From positions 25,864,902 through 25,928,901 of the forward strand of contig CM055194.1 of NCBI GenBank assembly GCA_029224185.1: a stretch of 64,000 bases of DNA, written 5' to 3'. Below the pieces are notes generated by a model. It did no database searches. It was not told the origin of the DNA and saw only the letters and a program-made list of their open reading frames with translations. Numbering within the stretch: position 1 is the first letter of the stretch; each line of letters begins with the position of its first letter. The position numbers and the translations under genes are program-made. This DNA comes from Karalla daura (Eukaryota; Chordata; Actinopteri; Chaetodontiformes; Leiognathidae). Below, one piece after another: positions 52,330 to 63,955 of the stretch.

Positions 52330-52765
52330 AAATGCTGCTCTTCATTTGTGAAGGTTGGAGGATGTTATCACCTTCTTTTCTCTCTGGAAAAAAATCCAAG
52401 ATTCATCTCAGGAACCTTCAGTAGCCAAGTGTCTCGCCCCCTTTTCTACTCATGGCAACATGAAACAAACCAGAGAGCAAGCAATTTTATTGTTCAGTGG
52501 TATCTTTAATTGTGATGAAAAAGGATTATGTAGATTTCTGTAAGCCGCCCTGACAAGACATATTTTAAAGTGAATAGGCCATAGAACAGGAATATGTGTC
52601 AGTGGCGGAGGCTTAGTGGAACGTCTTCTCAATAATAGGGTAATCCTGGAGTCTAGGGATCCCTCATTTACCCTCTCAGCCGAGAGATGATGTGCACTGG
52701 TCGCCAATTATAGCCCATGGTCTCTTTAAAGACAAAGGCAAGGACTCAGACTGTGTGACTAAGTG
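52330..52765. other. candidate conserved non-coding element
   Basis: This is a long repeat-free stretch with GCAAGCAATTTTATTGTTCAG, CTTTAATTGTGATGAAAAAGG, AATAATAGGGTAATCC and CGCCAATTATAGCCC. It is stop-rich in all frames. One of the better enhancer-like stretches by texture. Confidence 0.35.
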
Positions 52766-53539
52766 TCATAAAGATATTGCTTTTATCTTTATTACTTCTT
52801 CCATTATAGAACACTTTACTCTGGAGCTGCTTTGTCACCAAAAACACTTGAGTGAAATCACCTTCTTCTAGATAAAACAAAGACAAGCAACGAGGCTGAG
52901 TGACGGATCAGACCTGCACAGTCACAGCTCGTTTGTTGCTCATCAACTGCTCAGTTTGAGTTGCATTTTTGACATCACAGGATCTTATGTCAGTGTGTAT
53001 TTTTTATTGCTGTGTCCTTTTACGACTCTTTGGTCTTTGGTCTTTTTTTTGTCTTTGGTCTCGTTTAGCTGAGTGGAGTTGTGGTTGAAGATCTGTGATT
53101 TTCATCAGTTGTTACATCATGAAAACAAACTGTGGTTTTTTATTATTATTCAGATGAGATTCAGTTAACCTGAGTTCATCTTAGTGTAAAACAGATGACA
53201 GATGATGTGCACAGATGAGCTACCGCATGCTGCTTTCACTGTCACACAGTCTCATATTATATTATAAACGTGGTATAAAGGCCTGTTTCTCTACATCTGA
53301 ACAAAGATTTCACATGACAGGTGAGGCAGCCTATAAAGGTTAGTGCACCTCTGCTCTTAAACTTTAGTCTTCACATCTGATTTCATCAGAGTTTTCCCAT
53401 CGTCAGCGTCCGAACGCTGCTGCACGGCGGAGCTGCAACAAAGACGGTGAACCAGAGTGAAGCGCTGTGTGACTGCTGCGGAGGACAAACAAAGACGAGG
53501 ACTAATTGCTGCTGGGGGTCAGCCGTCCACATGCATATT
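52766..53539. other. gene-free stretch
   Basis: TTTGGTCTTTGGTC units repeat briefly at 53029-53062. Nothing else is assignable. Confidence 0.4.
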
Positions 53540-53925
53540 CAAAACACAGGGTGTTGCAGTAAATTTATAGCAGTCACGCTTATTTCATAACCTGAATGGG
53601 CAATTTCGCAGTGAATCTGCAGAGAAAGGCGACATGAAAAGTTGTGAAGAATTGATGATGGACTCTTTGAGAGTGAAAGAGATAAAATTGACCATGAAAT
53701 CTGGAGCCAGGAATTAAATTGGTTGGAAGAAGAGGGGGGAAAGGTGCGAGGTGTGATCACGGAGCGTCTTTGTGGAAATGCCAAGGTTAACTCGCACATC
53801 AGTTAAATGCATAACTGAATGGGAGCGAATGTGTTTGGACAAAGGGAGGCCTAATAAGGAGAAATGTAGTAAATAGCCGAGATGGTTAATGTGATTTGTG
53901 CTCAGTTTGGCATTTCTCCCGGGGT
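53540..53925. other. candidate conserved non-coding element
   Basis: This is repeat-free DNA with GTAAATTTATAGCAG, GATAAAATTGACCATG, GGAATTAAATTGGTTGG and GGTTAATGTGATTTGTG. Texture-based call. Confidence 0.35.
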
Positions 53926-55061
53926 GCTCGACAGTGCTCACGCCTCCTCCTCCCGGAGCTTCATCAGAAGTGACGGCAGGTCCATCACGACCCGGAGACG
54001 CTGAGCTGAGCACAGGAATCCTCTGCTACTGATTGAACATTGAAAAAATATTATTTAGGCAACAAAAACACATGATTAGAGGGAGCAAAAGCCCACAATT
54101 TAGAGCCTGATTCAGACATGTAGTTTGTCACAGCTGCAGTTATTTGATTAAAGTAGAATCAGCAGAAAATAAGATTTGCTGTGTTAGTCACCTGTAAGAG
54201 ATGAGATAAGATAAAACTGGATTAAAAAAACCTTAGAAAAAAAACCTTAGAGAACAGAAGATCATCAGTGAAAGACATTATAGCAATAAACATTTCCATA
54301 CAAATGATACTGAGAAGTTTCTATGACACAGAAATAATGAAACATGTAAATGTTAAACTAGTCTGTACATGCAAACTGAATATTGTCGGGTAATTATGAA
54401 CTGTATATGAACATATGACCAGGATATTGGGAGGTGTTTGTTTCTGCAGCTCCTCGTCCTCTCTGTCGGCCATGTTGTCTACAGGAGCCCAGAGCAGTCA
54501 AACCAGACACTGACTCTTCTGCTTTGTACTTTTTTGTGTGTTTTACACACAGTGAGTGAAGAAGGGAAGGTTTGCAGTGTTCGGCCTCATCCCAGGCTGG
54601 ACCTACAGCCTCCAGGGGTCTGTAGACTCAGTGACTCACGATTGGTTGAAATCTGGCGTCAGTGCATTGGGTCCGATCACCAACAGATGCAGGATGAAGT
54701 CAGTCATCCTCTTCATTCCGAATCTTCATCCCTCCAACCTCTAGAGGTCACTCATCCTACTGGGTGCTGCTGTTCGACCTTCCTTCCAAACTTACTCTGA
54801 TGCTTATGGATGCAACGTAATATATGTGGCTACATATCGTTTGATTCATCAGGAAGAGAGCAGCTGCTGACAGAATAATCTCACTGGAGTTAAAATGTGT
54901 AATGCTAGTTTTTAAATCTGTATTATTACCGAGTGTACTAAACAAAGTGTTTGGTTTCAACCAAAAGATGAAAGAACAAAAACAAGGATCAATATAAAAA
55001 CCTGAATGTATAGAATCTGAGGGTGTCTGAGGTGGTGAACTGTTTCACCCAGTCACACATC

Positions 55062-55062
<1 letters not shown>
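53926..55062. other. gene-free stretch
   Basis: The 120-codon frame at 54438-54800 shows no domain. An exon cannot be excluded but nothing supports one. Confidence 0.35.

Positions 55063-55109
<47 letters not shown>
55063..55109. repeat. (GT)n microsatellite
   Basis: About 23 GT units are present. Confidence 0.95.
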
Positions 55110-55110
<1 letters not shown>

Positions 55111-55289
55111 CTCGGACCTGTTGTGATGAGTTGCTGAACCTCCTGCTCAGAGATGGACGACATCGTCCCAACTTATCCAAGATTGCTTGATTCAAGAAAC
55201 GGGTGTTTGATTTTGAATAAAATCAACCTCCTCATTAACATCAGACTTCATATACATCAAAGTCACCTCCTCGGCTCCACCACTTGAAA

Positions 55290-55870
55290 GCGTGTGTTTG
55301 GGACCAGGGTGCAATCCATTGCCCGGGGAGGCCCTTTGTGCATCATGGTAATAGAGAACAAAGAAGGCCAAAACCTTATGCTATTAAAATAGATTCACCA
55401 AAACCAATTGTAGTATATTAGCTTGGAAATGACACAGAGGAACTGACGAGGGTTTTTAGTGGCAGATGGAGTTTCCCACACCATGAAATTTGTATACTTG
55501 GCTGCTAAGAAAACAATTCTTGCTGCTACGCTGAGCAGCGGCCCTGTCCTGACAGGCAGACACAGCCGCTGTGAAGCCTCTTTAATTGCCTTTGGTCACC
55601 CACAACGTCGAACCGCAGCGCCACGCAGCTTAGCAAGGGAACCGGGCAGAGGGTCTGATAGATATTTTATCGCCCAAGTTAACGGTTAATAAATTCCCAA
55701 AGTGAAATCTGTCACTTCAAAAATAAAGAGGGAGGCAAATTAAAGGGAGATAGAGAGAGACGGGGAAAGAAAGGGACTGGAGAGGGTGACACAGTTTTAA
55801 AATGCCCTATCTTTTGGCCATCCCCGGTTTTTCAATGGAATAAAGAAAACTCAGCCTCTTTCTTCTCCTC
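55290..55870. other. candidate conserved non-coding element
   Basis: This is a long repeat-free stretch with GTGCAATCCATTGCCCGGGG, GAACAAAGAAGGCC (SOX-like), CTCTTTAATTGCCTTTGG and GTTAACGGTTAATAAATTCCC. It joins a second such block at 55930. Together this is the strongest CNE-like region in the window by texture. Confidence 0.38.
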
Positions 55871-55929
55871 TTTTCTTCCCCCACTTCTTTTCTCTCCCTC
55901 CCATCCTCCTATCTCTCACTCTGCTTTTC

Positions 55930-56290
55930 TCTGAAAAAATTCTCATGAATGATTTATATGTGTCTTGTTATCAGCAACGATTTCTATAGACCCCAACGCA
56001 TTCACCAAGACATTTGTGGCGTAATTGTTAATTTTAATGCCATAATGGCTTCAGATGGGAGCCCTGATTAGACATTTATTACACAATTAAATGAAACATA
56101 CTCAAGAATCACAAAGGCCTTCCGTAATTATTTCAGGCCATTAATAAAATGGGCATTAAATTATATTGGACACAAAAGAGAAGTGAAATAGATTTCCATT
56201 AGAGCAATAGAGGCAGAGAGGGGTAATAGATCCTGCCTGAATTCACTCTGAAATTAATTGTTGCCCGGCCTATTTCCACACACAGTGGAA
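55930..56290. other. candidate conserved non-coding element rich in TAAT cores
   Basis: GGCGTAATTGTTAATTTTAATG, GACATTTATTACACAATTAAATG, CCGTAATTATTTCAGG, CCATTAATAAAATGGGC and GAAATTAATTGTTGCC occur within 300 bases. The density of homeodomain-type cores without repeats is notable. Conservation is unverified. Confidence 0.38.
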
Positions 56291-56429
56291 TAAATGAATG
56301 AGAAAAGAGAGGAAGAGAAGAACGAGTTGGTGGCCGTGAGAGTGAGGGAGGGGGAGCGGGGTGGGGGGGTTACATTAAGAGCCTCTGATAAAAACCTTTT
56401 GTTTGAGACACTACAATGGACCCTCAATT

Positions 56430-56432
<3 letters not shown>

Positions 56433-56469
<37 letters not shown>
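56433..56469. repeat. (GA)n microsatellite
   Basis: About 18 GA units are present. Confidence 0.95.
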
Positions 56470-56474
<5 letters not shown>

Positions 56475-59148
56475 CCAATTTCCATCTTAGTCCACCCCTC
56501 CAAAGTTCTCAGCCGGGGTTAGATCCTCTTTTCAAGTTTGCTGTGCTTTTCAATAAACAGCCAGCACAGATGTGGCTGCCGCTGCTGCGGGGTTACAGAC
56601 TGAGAGAGGAACAAACGTGGACGACAGGAGATCAATCTGCTCCGCTTCAGAGACGAGCCGTCGGCTCCGGGCTGAGGGAAGTCACCTTCAGGTGTGGCAG
56701 CGCGGAGGTCGGGGGCAGATAACGGTGTCCAAGTGGAGCTTTTCTGTAGAATAATATGATATTGATCATCACGTCGTGTACGTTCAGATGACGCTCTGAG
56801 CTGAAAACAGGACGAAACGAAGGATGTCGAACACAAGAAGTTTTCCTCATGTCTTTGTGCATTCGCTTCATATTTTTAGCGAAAGGTAACGTGAAGTCAA
56901 GAGAAGGAAAATGCACTGACAATGAATGAATTACCAGAATTTATTTCCCCATCTCTGAACAGAAAGATTATGAGAGTTAAAACACATCAAAGCCTGACGT
57001 ATGGCTCCAGTGGGAGCTCCAAATTGAACCGTCGTTTGAACTGGCGCTCTCTGGAGATCTTCTGTAAAGGGTAAAAGAAATGGAAACTGATATCTCACAA
57101 GGCTGGAGCAGATCATTCAACTGAAATTAATTAATCATTCACTGATACAGATTTGTAGAAGTGTAATTTTCCTCCTCCTCCATCATCTCTCTGTCTGGCT
57201 TCAAACGCTTCTGTGTTCCAGTTTCTCCTGCGACTCGTCGCTGCTTCTGATTGGTCGACACCTGCAGAATCTCTGCGCTCGCGCTCCCGTTTGTCTTCAG
57301 TTTGTTTTCTCCCTGCAAACAAAACAATGCAGACACGTTCAGGTTGGGACAACATCACGGTTATGAGCAGGCTGAGCAGTGATCGACAGGATATGAAGAT
57401 TCAAGGAAGTTGATTTGCCATTTATGCTCAGACAGAAAATCCAGACGCAGACGAACTCAGATGAGAACAGATCAGCAAAGTTAGCAGGACACAGATGTAA
57501 CGCTGTCAACAGTAAAATAGAAAAATGTAAACACTGTAGAAACTGTTGGCATGAAGTACGAGACAAGTATTTACAAGGGCTGTGAACCTGAGCAGCTTTA
57601 AAGCTTCATATAGAAACAGAAACAACAGAATCTACTCATCTCCCTTAAGGCACTGGTTGGTTTCTGTTCATTTTGGAGTCCTGACATTTTTTCTTCTTCT
57701 TTTTTATTTTCACCAAAATCAAAACGTATTAATTTATAATCTACAAAGAGAGCTGAAGAACATGTAAAAAGATTCATGAATGGTCAAAATACTATGATAC
57801 TATGATGTGGACACAGCTCCATTCACGTCAGGTTCAGTTGTACGCCTCAGGTTTCATCCCCCACATGGCGTCATGTGTAGCTACGTAGCCTCATTTAATA
57901 AGACTTCATGACAACATCATCAATCAACCCTGAGCAGCTGCAGCTTCTCACCCACTGTTACCGTCACCCCGTCTCCTGCTCTGTGTGTTCTAGCTCTAGA
58001 CTTGACATCAGCTCTAGACTTGACAACACTTCATGTTCTGTGTGTTAATGCAGTATTTTTCTCATTAATGAGGACGAGTGGGGAGTGGATGCTGCTCACG
58101 CTCCCTCAGACGCTGATGAGATCCAGCTCCAGGCGGTAATGAGAAGTAATGAGCCGGAGTGGATGTGTCATAGGCGTTATCGTGGACGTTTTACCAGAAA
58201 GACCTTTGCTTATTTCAATGGAGAGTTTCCCCAAACGCAGAGTGCAGAATAATGGTGATTAAGTGTCCGGGCTGTTGTCGGAGGTGGAAGAGGACGTCTT
58301 CATCCTGTCGAGGTGACAAGCGTCTCCTCAGGCTCAGCGTGACATTCAGGAAGTAGAACTCGCATCAAATTCACAAGATAAAACAAAATGCGTGAATGAA
58401 ATACATTTGGAGAAATACCCTAAATGAAATGATCAGAATGTAAATCTCAAGAAGTGAAAACTGGACCTGTGATGTTACTAAGAGCTTCAGATGAGAACGT
58501 TGATCAGTTTGATCAGCTGCTTCATCAGCTTTCTGAACCTGTTTGCCTCTTCCAAATGATTCCAAGTGGTTCCTTCCCAGGGTGGATCTTCATACATTCA
58601 TCAGATGCAGGATGCCTTTTTAAGGTACATTCGTTGAGTTGCTTGACCTTTGTTTGACAGAATGCATGTGCACCTCTGCATTTACATTTAGGCATTTAGT
58701 GAGGTAATTTTCAAGATTCGGGATTTGTATTCACCATCATTACACAAACAGACAGTTACAGCAGAGTCTGTGTTCTGTATTTACACTCCAAACAAACACT
58801 AGGGGCTTGAACTTGCTTGAGCAGGAAATCTGGATGGAGAAGGTGTGAAGCCCATCATATGCTCCCCTCACCATCACCACTGGGGGCCCCCGACCACAGA
58901 CCACTGCTCTTACGGCTTTAATGCAGAGGATGGCAATAAAGACTACGTTTACTTAAAGAGACTACTCTTGTGTCAATGTCTTATTGTTTATCTATCAAAG
59001 TACTTCAGTTTAGGTCAGACTTCAGTGGAGGGAAAGAAGGAAGGATGGAGGGAAGGAAGTAGGGACTGAGGCCTCTCTACTGATTGTTTGCAGCAGAGGA
59101 ATGAATTGATCCTGGTTCCACTTGGATTCATCAGAGACACTAGGACCT
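56470..59148. other. gene-free stretch
   Basis: An 18-base direct doublet (AGCTCTAGACTTGACA) occurs at 57992 and 58010. A GGAAGGA-rich patch lies at 59025-59060. Frames are short and featureless. Confidence 0.35.
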
Positions 59149-59181
59149 TCAGCTGAACCAAAATGGTTTTGGTTCAGCTGA
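59149..59181. repeat. perfect 15-bp inverted repeat with 3-base loop
   Basis: TCAGCTGAACCAAAA (59149-59163) is followed by TGG and then its exact reverse complement (59167-59181). Each arm contains the E-box CAGCTG. Confidence 0.95.
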
Positions 59182-59840
59182 GTTTTCACTCACTGATCTT
59201 TGTCTGATGGCTGCTGGAGGCTGGTTGCAGGAGCAAGCCCCCATAGGCCTCCACATTAGGCAGCAGGTTTGTGTGGTGAATGATCTCAGCTGTAAGTTAA
59301 TCTGAGACCAAAGCGTAGACCATATGGTGGTGTTGGTCAAAGTCACATGACATGATGACACCACAGAGACCACGCCCACTGCTCCATACAGGCTGGGGAG
59401 CAGGAAACTCTTCCACAATGAATCCACTTCCAGGGCTATCAGTGAAATACATTTTAGACTTGACAGATGAACAAATCTCCATTAATTGTCCAGCTGCATT
59501 GTAAAAACTCCCCAGCATGAGATGTTGTTGTTTAGGGGCTCAGGTTGAGGTTCCTCCTCAGAAGCTTCATCTTATCTGGGGAGTCACAGTCTCATGGTGG
59601 AGGCTGGGATCCCGCTGTAGAGAAGACGCTGCTAAATGAGTTTTTTTCTGTCTTAATGAAGGTCAGGAGAGAGTCACATCTTTGCTTTTGTGATAATTTA
59701 TCCCTATCTGCTGTTATCTCCTCTGCCCCTTTAATCCTAATTGTATTGTATAATTGTGTGATGTGGACCCGTTGCTCTTTGAAGTTCTGCCCCGATCCTT
59801 TATTATTACCTGACGCCATGGACCTTTGTTCACTTTCCCC
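59182..59840. other. gene-free stretch
   Basis: Nothing assignable is seen. Confidence 0.35.
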
Positions 59841-59975
59841 TGCTCTCTGTCTTTCTATCTGTCTCTCTCTCAGTCTGTCTCTCTCTCTATCTGTCTGTAT
59901 CCCAATCTGTCTCTCTCCCTCCCTATCTGTCTCTCTCCCAAACAGACTATCTCCCTATCTGTCTCTCTTTCTCTG
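59841..59975. repeat. decayed (CTGT/CTCT)n tract
   Basis: Degenerate ATCTGTCTCTCTC units give Ser/Leu-rich chance frames. Confidence 0.8.
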
Positions 59976-60072
59976 TTTTCGAACAGCTGTAGTATTTTCA
60001 CTTTAAGAGATTTTACACTGATTTTACCTTCTAGCAGAATAACTGTCCCCAAAAACAATTGATGATGGTGAT

Positions 60073-60075
<3 letters not shown>

Positions 60076-60127
<52 letters not shown>
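60076..60127. repeat. (GT)n microsatellite
   Basis: Twenty-six GT units are present. Confidence 0.95.
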
Positions 60128-60128
<1 letters not shown>

Positions 60129-60762
60129 CCATTTTCCTTGGCTCTCAGTCAACACTGACTAAAAGACTGAGCAGATCCTGTAAAAACATTAATAATGAGT
60201 TTGAGTTTTCTCATTATTTCTGTATCTTAAGAATAATTTACAATTTGCGTAAAAACTGTTTAAATATAATTAAAATAACACACACATCTGTGTCTGTTTC
60301 ATTTCCAGGGACAAGGTGATGGAGTCAGTTTACCCCAAGGCCAAATGCCTTGAATATGAACACTATTTAATGCATGATGATAATGTGACTATATGAAGGC
60401 GGCAGCAGGAACACATCAACTTAAACATGAATATAATATTTCTGAAGTGGAGTCAGAGCAGTGTTATTATACTGGTCAGTCTTCACACTCAATATTAAAT
60501 ACAGGTTTTGGTTTATTCAGTTTTTTATTGTGTGTATGTGTGTGTATATATATGTATATATTCTCATACTTCATGAATTAATTTCTCATATGTCATATAT
60601 TAATTTTCTACACATTTGCTTAGTTGGAAGTGTATAGAATTTTATATTTTCTATGTGGCTGTATTTAGATCAATATTCAAATGTACCGTCTCATAAATCT
60701 GTACAACTGGCCCCGACCTCGCTCCTCTTCTTCCCCTCTCTCTCCCCCTCTCTCTCTCTTTA

Positions 60763-60764
<2 letters not shown>
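60128..60764. other. gene-free AT-rich stretch
   Basis: A TGTATATATATGTATATA patch lies at 60543-60560, and a TC-rich run precedes the next GT tract. Confidence 0.4.

Positions 60765-60798
<34 letters not shown>
60765..60798. repeat. (GT)n microsatellite
   Basis: Seventeen GT units are present. Confidence 0.95.
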
Positions 60799-61149
60799 AT
60801 TCACCTGAACTTCCCTGCTCAGTATTCCCGTGCTGTGGTACAGGACAGGGTCACATTTTCACACATTTCCATTTCGATTGATTGATCCGACATTTCATTG
60901 ATTATCTATCATCATCAGCTCCTGCAGGTGAAGGCCTGAGAACACTGAGCAGAAGGGACAGGGAAAGTTGTGAAGTTAGTGGTGGACCCTGTGACTGCTC
61001 TCACATCATCACATGTTATTTTTGACAGAGAAGCGAAACTAAAGAGGATGGAAACACAACAACAGGCAGAGAAATGTCAACCTGAGCTTTTAGAGAGGAC
61101 GCAAGAAAACCTCTTACTGCCTCAGCACCGTGGACAGTTCCGGCACAGC

Positions 61150-61154
<5 letters not shown>

Positions 61155-61205
<51 letters not shown>

Positions 61206-61244
61206 TGTGTGTGTGTGCATGTGTGCGTGCGTGTGTGTGTGTGT
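61155..61244. repeat. (GT)n microsatellite with GC interruptions
   Basis: About 45 units are present, with GCGCGT and GCATGT steps in the second half. Confidence 0.95.
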
Positions 61245-61331
61245 CAGGCCGCTCTCCATTCCCTGTGTAGAGGGACATGGATGGACATGTGTCCTCAGAT
61301 AATCCTGTGTGTATCCGCGCGTGTTCGTGTC

Positions 61332-61376
61332 TGTGGAGAAGGGATCGTGCGCGTGTGGAGAAGGGATCGTGCGCGT
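61332..61376. repeat. 22-bp direct doublet
   Basis: TGTGGAGAAGGGATCGTGCG plus CG occurs twice head to tail. Confidence 0.9.
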
Positions 61377-61800
61377 GTTTTTTTTTATTATTAATTAACT
61401 ACAAATAAACATCATCAGTTGTCAGTGTCTAATTATGAGCAGCTGTGATCATATTTCCTCCTCTCGGTCTCTTAAATCAAACGCTTCCTCCGGGCAAAAC
61501 GTATGATATCATTTTACAATAATTATTATTATTATTACATTACATTTTTATTTTATTCTTCCCACTTGCTCTGATTTGTTTCAGCTGAATGTGTGACAAT
61601 CAGCTAATGTCACATGTTGTGAGTAAAGTTTCAGCATGTTTTTTATTCTCTGTAATTTCAGCCGTTATCACGGGCAGCCGCGCGGAGACCGTGATTATAT
61701 TATTATATTTGAGGAGAAAAAAAACCAATGGAAAAAAATAATAACCATCTCAATCCTTGACAAATTAAAAGCTATTGCATTTCTCATTATCCCTTGAAAT
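61377..61800. other. gene-free AT-rich stretch
   Basis: TTATTA runs at 61385 and 61520-61555. Nothing else is assignable. Confidence 0.4.
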
Positions 61801-62660
61801 TGTGGCGCATTAGACAGAGAGCGCAGCCGCTCCCCCCGGTGCGCGCCGCGGCTCAGCCCCAAAATCATTTCCCTTATCAGTCATTGATCTGAGCGCTGCT
61901 GCATGTGCGGCTCCATCTTCATGAACTGAACAATTTACACCTTCAACCCTGCGCCCACACCAAGCTCAGCCAGGCCGGGCTGCGCGCTACTCACAGCCGC
62001 TCCGGAGCCGCTCCTCCCGGGGCAGAGTCCGCCGCGTCCCGCCGTGCGCCCCGGAGCTCCGCCGCTGCTGCAGATGTTTTCACCCCCCGGAAAGACCTCG
62101 CTCCTTCGTCTTGTTGGGGATAAATTCAGCCTTTTGCAGAGACGCGTCTGACGGACGTGTTGTCGCTGCTGCAGCCCCTCAGACGCATGCGTGTGCGGCG
62201 CAAAGAGCGTGAGAAAGAGACTCAGAAATGTGGGAAAACGCAGCTTCACTTTGTGTGTTTTAGCGCAGAAATCATGAGACTCCCCGCGCGGGGATATAAA
62301 CTACAGCTACAGAAAATAAATATTTGTCTTTATTCTCAATTGGTCATTTATTTTTTAGTTGAATTAGTTTACTTTTTTAATTGCAGGAGGCAGTCACACT
62401 GTGTGATCTGCAGACAGATGAACTGAAATCATCTCTCAGCTCAATGTGATGATGTGATAATTACAGCAGGATACAGAGCGCTCTCTGCGCCCCTTTCTGC
62501 GCCTCTCTGTGCGCCGGTGTGAGCGGGCCGCAGGACGCGCAGCGCGGCTTCATAGTCACAGCGGAAGGAATCATGGCTCAGACACTCTCAGCCTGGGGGG
62601 CTTCAGGCAGAGATCTGAGCCCCTCCCGCATCAGCAGCGGCTCCTCTGACCGTTGATGTC
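61800..62660. other. CpG-rich block, possible CpG island or promoter
   Basis: CpG steps are dense at 61815-61855, 61970-62110, 62185-62215 and 62480-62560 (for example GGTGCGCGCCGCGGCTC), in contrast with the CpG-poor surroundings. Short frames exist on both strands but none is recognisable. It could be the island of a gene outside the window. Confidence 0.4.
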
Positions 62661-63363
62661 ATGTTTGTGCTGTTTGTTATTCTGCCTCCGTGTGTTTTAA
62701 TTCGAGGCAAATGTTTGTTTAGTTGCAGCAAAGAAAAGAGAAGAAGGAGGGAAACACCTCCCGGAGCTGCCTCCACCCCCTGCTGAGCTGCACAATTATT
62801 ATCATTACATTATTACATTATCGTCATTTATTATTTTTGTATTATTGAACTTTTGTTACACTGTAGGAGCTCAGTGCTAAACCAGAGGTGCATGCAGCAG
62901 AAAGTGCCCCTTGTACATTAATAAAAAGAGCAATATGGAATACAAACCGCTCTAAATAAAAATATGAAATATATATTTTTGATGTGCAAAATAAGACCTA
63001 AATATAATAATTGTCATTATCAATATCATCATTGTTATCATGATTACTATTATCGTTATTGCTATTATTATTATTGTAAATACCTCTATGGTAAAAGTAG
63101 TAGCAGCTCTAGGGTAGATCAGAGTAAACTTTCTTATCATTTTGTACATTCATACATCATCTGTACAGATATTTTGACCACTGGAATACAGTAGTAGTAG
63201 TACTAGTATCATCCGTATTGGAATTATTCGTGTTATTATCATTTTTTTCATGTATTAAAATAATTGAATTGCATTTGTCGAGGCCTCGTGGAGCAGAATT
63301 AACACGGAGGCACACACCTGACAGTGTCACTGCAGGTGTGTGCCTTTGTTTCTGTGTACAGTA
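62661..63363. other. gene-free AT-rich stretch
   Basis: Imperfect (ATT/ATC)n occurs at 63003-63077. A short AGTAGTAGTACTAGTA run at 63190-63206 echoes the array at 47 kb. Confidence 0.45.
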
Positions 63364-63371
63364 TGTGTGTG

Positions 63372-63403
<32 letters not shown>

Positions 63404-63406
63404 TGT
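63364..63406. repeat. (GTGC)n tetranucleotide repeat
   Basis: About eight GTGC units follow GT and lead into a (GA)n run. Confidence 0.95.
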
Positions 63407-63517
63407 GCGAGAGAGAGAGGAGAGGTCGCACAGTGCGGTCACCTCTCAGGTGTGAACTGAGGCAGAGGTTGGAGGTCGCTGTTTGTTGCGGTTCATTACA
63501 TTACACTAAATGGAATC

Positions 63518-63524
<7 letters not shown>

Positions 63525-63590
<66 letters not shown>
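63525..63590. repeat. (CA)n microsatellite
   Basis: About 32 CA units are present. Confidence 0.95.
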
Positions 63591-63599
63591 TAAACACAC

Positions 63600-63860
63600 T
63601 GTACACACACTGACACCCTCAGCTCGCTCCTTTGTCTGAGCTCAGATTGGGCTGGAGGTGTCCCAGCTCTGGCTCCTGATTGGTCAGATCTGCTCAGTTC
63701 CCGCCCTACAGATGGTGTCAGATCGCGTGCAGAAACCGGAGCCTTTGAACTTCGCCGCTTTTGGCTCGTGTTCACGCGCTTCCGCTCAGTAGTGAACCAG
63801 GTGGTTGACGACAAACCTCCAGACCTAGAGAGAGAGAGAGAGAGAGGGGGAGAGAGGGAG
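63600..63860 (+). promoter_or_regulatory. possible TATA-less promoter and first-exon leader
   Basis: Two inverted CCAAT boxes (GATTGG at 63645-63650 and 63678-63683) lie 33 bases apart in CpG-containing DNA with CCCGCCC (about 63700). They are followed by pyrimidine-poor (GA)n leader-like sequence. No TATA box or start codon context is convincing. The gene, if any, would lie beyond the window. Low certainty. Confidence 0.3.
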
Positions 63861-63888
63861 GACAAGAGAGAGAGGAGGGAGAGAGGAG
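63822..63888. repeat. (GA)n-rich tract
   Basis: AG repeats pass into GGGAGAGAGG. Confidence 0.9.
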
Positions 63889-63955
63889 CTCCAACAACTC
63901 TTTTAGCACTCCTGCAAACTACCTAACGTTGTTTCCACCTTTGAGGATTTCTCCA

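Noticed and set aside
54438..54800. 120-codon frame as an exon
   Set aside because: It has no recognisable domain. The TTTCTGCAG at its start resembles an acceptor, but no donor or homologous protein supports it.
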